Of a stretch of 64,000 nucleotides of DNA, positions 56,158 to 64,000 are shown one piece after another; within the stretch, counting starts at the first letter, position 1, and each line of letters starts with the position of its first letter. The stretch covers positions 62,001 to 126,000 of the forward strand of contig JALLLS010000014.1 of the NCBI GenBank assembly GCA_025094145.1, in the 5' to 3' direction. The stretch comes from Spinellus fusiger. Lineage: Eukaryota > Mucoromycota > Mucoromycetes > Mucorales > Phycomycetaceae. Under the pieces are notes generated by a model that searched no databases, was not told where the DNA came from, and saw only the letters and a program-made list of their open reading frames with translations. A program made the translations under genes and the position numbers.

Positions 56158-57532
56158 TACACACCAGGAAATCTTTAGGATATAAAAAGAAATAGTCAAA
56201 CTACAATTGTTTAAGAAATGACATTGATTTGAAAAGGAGCAAAAATAAATTATGTATTCATGTTAGTTCTTAAATAAATAAAAACTATGTAGATTCACCT
56301 GTAAATATATGAATACCAGAGGAAACCACCTTTGATGTGGTGATATGGTATGAATACAAATATCTATTCTTTTCTACAGAATGGAGCTGGTTGGTGGAGA
56401 CCCTTTAAAACACTCTTATGCAATTGTATAGATACCCTTTGATGCATTCACATCTCTGTTCTAAACAATTCCATAACTTTGGTAAGCGCGGATACTGTTG
56501 AAATTTATTAATACCTCGGTGAGGTTATTTGTGTTATAAGTGTAGCAGATCTTGAGAACAACAAAATAAAATAAAACAAAGTAACTGTTAAAAGAGCTTT
56601 TCATATTAGGTGAGAGGTCAATCATGCTTACCCTCGATGTAAAGAACTCATCGACATCAACCAGAAGAAGATCACCACTCTTTTGTCTCTTTTTCAATGA
56701 TTGATATAAGATTCTTGTCAAACCAACACGATGGCCTTTAAACTTGGCAGCATCCTTTCCTTTCATTCCTGTGCCATAGGCAATGACTGGCAGCTTGGTA
56801 GGATCGTATTCAAATCCTTTTAGGTGCCAATACCCCTTTTCAATAATAGAATAGTAGTAAGAATAATTAGTTCGAGATGTATTAATGTACTCTATGTGTG
56901 TGTCGTATTACCCTTGCACTGGCACCTTCTTGACTTTGTAACGGATTAACTGGGCTTATTATAGTAAAAGAATATACAATAGAAACTGACTAACATGTCA
57001 GACACAATAAACATACACAGACACTCACCAGATCACAACTGTTGGTTTATATGCCAGACAAAGGCAAACAAAATAAAGAGGGTAGAAGATATGGAGAAAA
57101 ACAGACTGTGGTTGTTAGATATTTATATTCGAGCAGAAGAGAACAAGACGAAATTTCACAAGTCATTTACTTAATCAGAACTACCAAAGTAATGCAGACT
57201 ACAACAACATTTTAGAAAGAGAAGAATTGCTTAAAGAACAGTTGCCTAGTTACCCGTTGTGATCAAATTGTATGTTGTGTTCCTGTTCATGTACCCTCTT
57301 TGATTTCCCTAGACCAGCCTTTTTAATAATACTCTATTTTATCATCCCTGCTAGAAACAAAATATCTATACATTTATCTCTCTAATGGTCTTGTTGATAA
57401 CCACAGTGCCCTTTATTGCAGATACTTGCAAATCTTGATTTTAAACACAGTTCCATAAAAAGCAATATATTTCTAGACGTAAAAGGAAGGAGATATCCCC
57501 GCCTAAAAGCCAGAAAAATCTCCTGGTGTGTA
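56158..57532. mobile_element. TACACACC TIR element carrying a Fanzor-like gene remnant
   Basis: Left end TACACACCAGGAAATCTTTA and right end GAAAAATCTCCTGGTGTGTA are inverted repeats, 1375 bp apart, with TA at the extreme ends as in Tc1-type target duplication. The left end matches the A-type ends at 5458, 27449 and 32842; the right end matches the B-type end at 28016. The interior holds the Fanzor-like pseudogene at 56405-56985 (minus), oriented with its C-terminus toward the left TIR. No transposase is visible. Confidence 0.6.
56405..56985 (-). pseudogene. Fanzor (eukaryotic TnpB-like) nuclease remnant
   Basis: On the minus strand: IEKGYWHLKGFEYDPTKLPV, IAYGTGMKGKDAAKFKGH, RVGLTRILYQSLKKRQKSGD, LLLVDVDEFFTSRV (second RuvC acidic residue in D-E-F/Y-x-T-S), then a GT-containing break. 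Next comes a region with one remaining zinc-ribbon Cys (ICYTYNTN) and finally V-stop-NRDVNASKGIYTIA (third RuvC Asp in W-N-R-D-V-N-A). This is the C-terminal RuvC/zinc architecture of Fanzor/TnpB RNA-guided nucleases. Stops and Cys-to-Tyr loss show inactivation. It is a different subfamily from the remnant at 49312 (NRDVNA versus NCDLAA). Confidence 0.6.
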
Positions 57533-58224
57533 GGTGTGTAAATAATTACTTTGGGACAAGATTCATCTCACCATATACAAAAAAAAAGAAAACTAAGAAA
57601 CACATCTGGTCTTATGGTAGCTCAATCCACACACTTTAATGATAAGCGAAACTAGAGATCATATGGTTTGATGATCAATGAGTTACTGAAAAGCTCAAAA
57701 CAAAATAACTAGATGCATAGGATTAGCATACCACTGTAGATAATGTGTATATAAACGATAGGATATTCTTCTCTAATAAACAACCATCTTTGTATCTTTT
57801 GAATTGTACCTTAGAGGCTAAACTTCCTCTAAATATTTCTTTTCTTTTCTTTTCTATATTATAAGGTAAAGTAGGATTACTTATTCAAGCTTAATTTGGC
57901 TTGCAGCTTAGAAACCAAGTGATCAGCCGTCGTCAGAACATGAACAAAGTTGAAAAAGTGTGGTATCGAGAATAAAAGCCCAGGGGTGTCTCCTGACAGC
58001 GAGCATAACACAACTGAGTGTTCAAAAACCCAATAAACAAGAGATGTGTTAAGTAGTTAAGTTATATTTATTAAAAAATTAATTCTATACACGAGAACCA
58101 CTTATATACACCTTCTAAGGTACAGCCGTTTCAAGACTAATTATCCTAAAGTACTCTATTCTAAAATAAAAAGGCAATGGTCTGCCCTTGATGAATTCCA
58201 AGGAACAAGGTATTCTTTTATTTG
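57533..58224. other. Intergenic, nothing recognised
   Basis: AT-rich; no ORF with family features. Confidence 0.4.
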
Positions 58225-58500
58225 TAACAATAGGGTTGAGTATGAATAATACTACCATAAGGTGGAGCAGTGTATCGTCCTTGATCTTAATATCAAAGGT
58301 ATCCGGTCAGTTAAACATGCAGTAGAACGCCATTCTTTATTCATTTCATTGACTACTAATTATAATATAATAAATACATTTTAAAGATGGGCTGGATTTT
58401 CAGTCTGCCCGACTTGAGCTATTCACCTTTCTCTTATGGACAATGGCTATTTTTAGTGATGAGCCAACTGAAAAGAGGAAAATGATTTTATGACATATGA
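58225..58500 (-). repeat. LTR1 fragment and LTR2 solo remnant
   Basis: 58230-58270 shows one LTR1 dyad (CTACCATAAGGTGG) with its typical surroundings. From 58271 TGTATCGTCCTTGATCTTAA followed by CAGTTAAACATGCAGTAGAA matches the LTR2 copy at 22098. Ends diverged; approximate. To 58923 nothing else is recognised. Confidence 0.5.
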
Positions 58501-58923
58501 GCCAACTATGAGGTGACATATACAGTTCAAAGTATTTTTTTATTTATGGGTGTTGATTGCTATTCGCGCATTGGGCATGTTAGCCACCCTATGAGAACTT
58601 TTGAAAAATAGAATAAACACATAAACATTTCAAATACTTAAGTGAAAAAATAAATGCAAAGAAAAATAAAACAGAAGAATAAGAGAATACAAAACACCAA
58701 ATAAGAGGAAAATAATGAAAGATAAGTAGAAATGATAGTAAATGATAGTTAAGAATGGACATCCAAAAGTATATAAAGTCAGCAAGGAAAACAGAACATC
58801 AGAAAGATAACCCTCATCCTGTGGCAATTCGAAATCCAATGAGGGATACTTAGAGCAACTCGGACAATCCTGAGGACACAAATACAGCAACTACACTAGC
58901 AGCTTCTGGCTTTGCTAAACCGG

Positions 58924-61310
58924 TTAAGAATGGGTGGTAGAGGAGAGATCGGAGGAGAAGTGAGGATACAGCGTCTGTTGCTGAAGGAGTCTTTGCACTC
59001 TATGGCGGCGTTGGCGTTCCCGCTCAACACACCCATCAGCAGCCTCAATGAGCAAGCTACCAGCTGATGGCTCTACCTTAAAGTCTCGAGTAGACGTGGC
59101 TCGATCAATGGCTTGCAGCAGTATTAACAAACTGGGCCAAAGATCTCGCCATTTAACAAAAGACTTAACCGTGCGCGGCAGAAGATTTAGACAACAGTCA
59201 ATTGGATGAACGTCTTGTGGTGGTGCAGGAACTAAGAAGAACAAGAACGTGGAGCGTTCATGGTCAACGAATGTGCAAGTGAGAAAGTGGTCCCGATTGG
59301 CAGATGGGTGGCCACATTGGCAAGGAACTGAAGGTGTTGGTGGTAACCAAGCAATCCTCCATTTTAGTAGACAATGTCTTTCTTTGCGCGTGCACGGTAG
59401 TAGAAGAATTGGATCCCAAACAGGTCTACATAGTCCACGGGCTACCGTCACCAGCGGATTCTTGCCACGTACTAGACTAGTAATTTCACTTTGAAGACGT
59501 TCAAGATAAGCTACTTTTAATGGATATTTAGGAGGGTTGTGAGCCCGTCCTATTCTTTGAGCATTTTTCCAGAGTACATTGCCACGTAGCTTAATCCATC
59601 TGGCTTTACTCTGGGGTGCTTCAAGCTGCGGGACAAGGCACCAGAGGAGGGTGTCTTCAGGAAGGGTAGCTGCGCGCTCAACAAATTTGGCTTGCAGATA
59701 AAGAAAACGAGAGTATATGTTAGGGAGGGCAGCTAATTGGGCAACCTGGATCGTTCCAAACCTAGCAGTAGCAGATCTAGCAAGACAAAGTCTCAGACAA
59801 GCAGACTGACAGATTTGTAGCGGGCGAATGCCTAGTCTATTGACATTACAAATAGCCAACCCATACTCAAGGATAGGCCGAGCAAAAACAGTATAAGCTC
59901 TTAGGGTTGCTGTAATCCCAAAGCCATACATGTTTATACCCATTCCTCTCAGCTTTTGCATTACTGCAATTGCCTTGACTTGTGAGTGTGAGAAAAGTGC
60001 GTCTTGGTTAATACCTTGACGTGAAAAGGGGATACCAAGGTACTTGAAAGTATCACAGGTTGGAAGCTCGTTGCCATAGAGGTAAAACGGCACATTGGCC
60101 GGGGCATTGAGTACTTCACATTTGGAGGGACTCCATTTGTAACCAAGGAAGGTCGAGTGAATTTCGGCAAGTGTCAGCATTCGATGTATATCTTCTGGGC
60201 AGCCCATAAGAGCCACATCATCAGCATACAACAAACAATTCACAGGAGCCCAAGTAACAGTGACATGAGACGGACTGTAAGAGGAATCTGACGACCCAGA
60301 AGAGTCATCTGAAACTGTAGAAGTAGGAAAAGGATTGTGAAGGGAATTCTGTAACTCGTCAAGCAATGCGTGAACAGTTGCCTGTGGGGAAGCAAAAGAG
60401 AAAGGATTTCGAGCACAGAGATTAATGGACCGTCCCATGGTAGGTGGGTGCATACCAACCAGTATTGGGGATACCGAAGCAAACCTCAAGAAACGTGGAA
60501 GAGTATCAATGAAAATAGAATAAAGGAATAGAGAAAGAATACTACCCTGTAAGACTCCTCGTTTAGGTAAATGTCCCGGGATGCTACATTTTTCAGAATC
60601 ACATTCACCACAATGTCATCAAACAAATTCTATAGTAGCAAGAGCAACGGCTGAGACACAAAGGGCATCAGCGACTCCCATATGACAGAGCGTTCCACAC
60701 TATCATATGCAGCTTTAATATCTAGGAAGACGACGACTGGAGGTTTTGGATCTTGCTCTCCTGATCCTTGGGCAGCGTACAACCCCATAAGTTCGTGGAG
60801 ACAGAGGGCCTGGTCTAGAGTTCCACGACGAGCGCGAAATCCACCTTGAGCCATGTCCAATGCAGGCATGGTCGAAAGGAGCTCCCCAGCTATACATCTT
60901 TCTAAGAGCTTACGAAACACCGATGTCAAGCTAATAGGCCGATAGTTACTAGGGTCATCCTGCTCTCCTTTGTTTTTGTAAATAGGTACCACCTGTGCTG
61001 TTCTCCAGGCCACAGGCGTCCACGACCATCTCCAACACAATGTGAAGATCTGATGTAACAGAGGCACTAGCACTCGAACTAGGGGTTTGAGCATTTCTGC
61101 TCTAATATGATCAATGCCTGGTGCTTTTCGATTTGGCATCTTTCGAATAGCAGAGTGAATAAAGTCTATGTCCCATGGGACTAGATTGTCTTGGAGAATA
61201 AACTCCTGACGCTCCTGTCTTTCCGTAGATCCGCCAAACACACTCTCTAGGTGGTCAATCATGCGATTGGCAGCATGCCGAGGGCCCTCTGGAGATGACA
61301 GAGGTGACAT
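58924..61310 (-). pseudogene. LINE element C reverse transcriptase, nearly complete
   Basis: 60630-61310 carries the RT N-terminal motifs (MPNRKAPGIDHIRAEML, VVPIYKNKGEQDDPSNYRPI, GGFRARRGTLDQAL and VVVFLDIKAAYDSV). A frameshift at about 60640 and a TGATGA precede RGVLQGSILS (motif B region), then a long 521-codon ORF (58924-60489) with CLLYADDVALMG (YADD box intact), KYLGIPFSRQG, ARPILEYGLAI and a C-terminal CCHC (CQCGHPSANRDHFLTC). No endonuclease was found upstream, so it is 5'-truncated at 61310. It differs from LINE B. The long open frame points to recent insertion. Confidence 0.87.
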
Positions 61311-61410
61311 ACACTACTTCCAAAAATTAATGTCGCGTTTCATAAATATTTATAATACAATATATACGCAGATGTGACAAGTGAATGCGACATTACTTTT
61401 CGGAAATGGT

Positions 61411-61539
61411 ATATTAATACTACCACAGGGTAGAGTCAATTGAAGGGTATACACCCACACAAAGTATAAATGATGAACCACTCTTCACTTAATAGAAATC
61501 ATCTTTGTTCAGTCTCGTTATCTTGTCCAAATAAACTCA
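61411..61539 (+). repeat. LTR1 3' fragment
   Basis: One dyad (CTACCACAGGGTAG), the AGTATAAATGATGAACCACT promoter block and the AATAGAAATCATC...GTCCAAATAAACTCA end of LTR1. The left part is missing. 61540-62039 beyond it holds no recognised gene. Confidence 0.6.
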
Positions 61540-62039
61540 CTGGGAAAGGAACACTGACAAAGCCTATGAACAAACACAAGTACTAGACGTTTCCTTCTAC
61601 TTGAAACTTATACTGCCTAATCTTAGTTTACTAGTTTACTAGGAAGAGATTTGTTTGTTTGTTTTTTTTATTACTATTGTAGACAGCTACTGGCTATGTT
61701 CTTGTTTGCTAGTTCTATTTCAGGGACATCGCCAAGTTGCTATTTATTACTGATTAATAGACATCTTCTATCACACCCAAGCAGTCAGGGTAGTTGAACT
61801 ACCTTATCTCACACACCTGTCAACTGACCAGATTTCTTTTGGACTTGAGAACCATTGATGACTACATGATGACAGTTATTGATAATAATTTTTCCTTCAT
61901 TAATGCTTCTGTTCTACCTTCTACTCCACTCTCCTTCATAGTATACAGCTGAATGAGAATCAATATATTATTATCATCAAGATCAACAGGAATCCTACCA
62001 GTGTAAAAAAGTAGCAAGACAGCCTCTACTAGTACAGAC

Positions 62040-62711
62040 ATGCCAAACAAAAGTAAGAAAATAAGAAACGTTCTGCCTGCCTGGAAGCGTGCCACCAAAG
62101 CCTACAGGCACTATGCAAAAAATATCAATGATGAAAAACCATTCCCAATCAGCCTCAATCAAATGATCAAGTTCATCAAGTTCAAGAGAGAAACAAACTC
62201 TTACAAATCATTGCGTTGGTACATGGATGCTTTTAAGCATAATCCTACTCATAGCATTTTATGGAACACCTACATGAGAAACAACCCCTCACTGATTCAG
62301 CTTTTGGATCAGTATAAAAAGGAGGATTTACTTCTTAATAGAGGGAAATCACAACCGCCAAACAAGTATAACCCTTACTGTTTAAACATAAACCCTCGTC
62401 CTCGGTCACATCCTCTTGCTCTTCCTCCTCATAAGCTGAATCCGTCAAATAAGCCCTCACAAATGGTTGTAGAAGACCTTGACCATTACACTCCTCCTGT
62501 AGTAGAGTGTTCTGACAAGAAATTCAATATACCTCTACCTGTTGTTGTCATCTCATTATCAGAGGGTTTGCAAAGAATATCTCAACTCAGAAATGCAACT
62601 ACCAAACCATTGAAATTGGCAATAAGAAACCCAGGTCGATTGACAGAAGACAGTACTATCAGTCAACCAGATACAAACCACACTGTTGGTTGGAAAGATA
62701 AACTACTATGA
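62040..62711 (+). CDS. Uncharacterised 223-aa protein, possible DNA-binding (recombinase core-binding-like) N-terminus
   Basis: Uninterrupted ORF. The first 95 residues are basic and helical (RNVLPAWKRATKAYRHYAKN, ISLNQMIKFIKFKRETNSYK, SLRWYMDAFK) and in spacing resemble the SAM-like core-binding domain of tyrosine recombinases. No catalytic recombinase domain follows. The middle is Pro/Asn-rich, and the end (FNIPLPVVVISLSEGLQRIS, then GWKDKLL) shows nothing I know. It lies 135 bp upstream of a Tc1-like ORF in the same direction, so it may be transposon cargo or a host gene. The domain suggestion is weak. Confidence 0.4.
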   Translation: MPNKSKKIRNVLPAWKRATKAYRHYAKNINDEKPFPISLNQMIKFIKFKRETNSYKSLRWYMDAFKHNPTHSILWNTYMRNNPSLIQLLDQYKKEDLLLNRGKSQPPNKYNPYCLNINPRPRSHPLALPPHKLNPSNKPSQMVVEDLDHYTPPVVECSDKKFNIPLPVVVISLSEGLQRISQLRNATTKPLKLAIRNPGRLTEDSTISQPDTNHTVGWKDKLL

Positions 62712-62846
62712 ATGAAGTGACAGAGTAAAAGTAATTTCGTTTTAAAAATTCCGGGCAATTTCTATACCAAGACTAATAAACATACACTATTTCTTTTCTC
62801 TTCTCATAACACTACTATTCTTATCATCTCTTCACCTTCCAACACC

Positions 62847-63545
62847 ATGAACATCTTTATTAGAATCTCTGAGATGTATGAAAAGTATACCATCATTGAT
62901 ACTCTCTCAGCTATCATCTACCAGGTGCTGAACCTGAGATCTACTCAGGCCGAGGTATCTTGCATGTTTAACGTGTCTACCTCCGCTGTGAGAGACACAG
63001 TAAAGCAGTACAAAAAAATCAACCAAGTTAAGCCCTCACCCAAGAGTGTCAGAGAAAGAAAGCTTGACCACAGGGCCCTCTGGTGGTTGAGAAGAACAGT
63101 AATGAGCAACTCCCACCAGACCAAAGTCATCATCATGGCAAGCATGGCCATCAAGGCTTCAGATAAGACTCTGAAGAAGTACTTTGACGAAATAGGGTTC
63201 CACTCATCTAGTACATTGATGAAGCCTCTTTTGAAAGAAAGAAAAAAAGAAAAAGAACATGGAGGTAAGACTCTAGTGAACCCATGAGCACGTTGGTTGG
63301 ACTAATGAGCAGTGGCAAGAAGTTGTCTAGTCTGATGAGTCCAGAGTTAATCTCATGAGCTATTCCAGGGGTGATAGAGTCATCAGAAAGTATGGTACGG
63401 CCTTTGAACCCAAGAATGTTATGGAAACAGGGAAGTTTGGAGGTGGTGGTGTGACGGTATGGGTCGTTTTAGTGAGGAAGGTGTTGGGAGACTGGTCATA
63501 GTGGAGGGTAGGATAAACTCCGACAAGTACAGTTTAAAGTATTGT
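62847..63545 (+). pseudogene. Tc1-like transposase, 5' half open, 3' half decayed
   Basis: 62847-63287 is open for 146 codons, with two HTH units (RSTQAEVSCMFNVSTSAVRD and SHQTKVIIMASMAIKASDKT). The frame then breaks. In other frames follow WTNEQWQEV/SDES-like sequence at about 63296-63345, RGDRVIRKYGTAFEPKNVM and GKFGGGGVTVWVVLV (63370-63470). DNA at 63433-63510 is near-identical to 31075-31150. The end, with the third catalytic box, is absent. Confidence 0.7.
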
Positions 63546-64000
63546 AATTAAAGGCAGTGGTTAATCTTAGAGGTATGTAGGTCTCAAGAGAGATTGACTA
63601 CCAACACAAGGACCGCACACAAAAGAGGGAATTGGGGGATGTACTTAACGGAGTAGTCCTTCTGCTAATTCAGAAAGAGTGATAACGGGGAACAAATAGT
63701 GTTCACCAACAATAGTGACAGAAAACTAAGAGAGTATGTAACCTACGGTGTTACAGGGACGGATAAAGAGATTGTGATAAAATAGAAAAAGGGTAAAAGA
63801 ATAGGAAGCACTGTTCGTTTCGATATTTAGAGCGAGCTTAGCCTCTACAATACGATTCAAAGGATACCAAGGAAAATTCAATGTTTATTAGAGAGGTCTA
63901 TCCAAAGGTATATATACACAATATTTACAAAAGAATGCAAGTCCTCTGAGACTAGCTATACCATTCTGAACTGCACAACATCTCATGGCAGTTCGAGCCG
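63546..64000. other. No recognised gene; possible LTR-like promoter pattern
   Basis: Minus-strand TATATATACC at about 63909 and CTAATAAACATTG at about 63880 give a TATA plus poly(A)-signal pattern like the LTRs here, but no second copy lies in the window. Confidence 0.3.

Overview
The window comes from a nuclear chromosome of an early-diverging fungus, most likely Mucoromycota. The evidence is a fungal-type plasma-membrane H+-ATPase, AT-rich DNA, many short introns (mostly 40-70 nt, GT-AG, one near-perfect TACTAAC branch site), TATA boxes, split genes of clearly eukaryotic type (MIC10, PP4, eL24, PPCDC) and a transposon load of Ty3/gypsy, LINE, Tc1/IS630, Plavaka-like and Fanzor-like elements. 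The species cannot be named from the sequence alone.

Layout. 1-4.8 kb is a gene-dense island: the N-terminal part of a probable SNF5 subunit, a four-exon MIC10 gene, a divergently transcribed EF-hand gene, and a three-exon type II membrane glycosyltransferase broken by two in-frame TGA codons. 5-33 kb is a nested transposon graveyard: gypsy elements with three LTR families (called LTR1, LTR2 and LTR3 here), a Plavaka-like transposase, the 5' half of a LINE, an IS630-like transposase, retrotransposon pol fragments, TACACACC-ended TIR elements and two tRNA genes. 33-44.6 kb is a second gene island: a small secreted cysteine-rich protein, the H+-ATPase PMA1 divergent from the nine-exon PP4 catalytic subunit, a tRNA-Arg, and ribosomal protein eL24. 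44.6-53 kb is AT-rich and carries Tc1 remnants, a Fanzor-like C-terminal remnant, a Tc1 transposase and a LINE. 53.8-57.5 kb holds a small serine-rich ORF, a five-exon phosphopantothenoylcysteine decarboxylase gene and a TIR element carrying a second Fanzor-like remnant. 58.2-64 kb contains LTR fragments, another LINE, an uncharacterised 223-aa ORF and a Tc1 remnant.

The cellular genes are housekeeping functions (mitochondrial cristae, proton pumping, CoA synthesis, translation, PP4 signalling) and do not form one pathway. The most unusual signals are non-coding. LTR1 carries an array of alternating dyad-symmetric 14-mers (CAACC-ATAA-GGTTG and CTACC-ATAA-GGTAG) spaced about 25.5 bp apart, upstream of its TATA box, and copy length varies in steps of that unit. 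LTR1 copies sit at junctions between unrelated elements. A long LTR-like repeat ends just upstream of two different tRNA genes. A TA-flanked TIR family (TACACACCAGGAGATTTTT) carries a Fanzor-like gene in one copy and an unknown conserved ORF in others. All coordinates and splice sites were read by eye; no alignment or database search was run.
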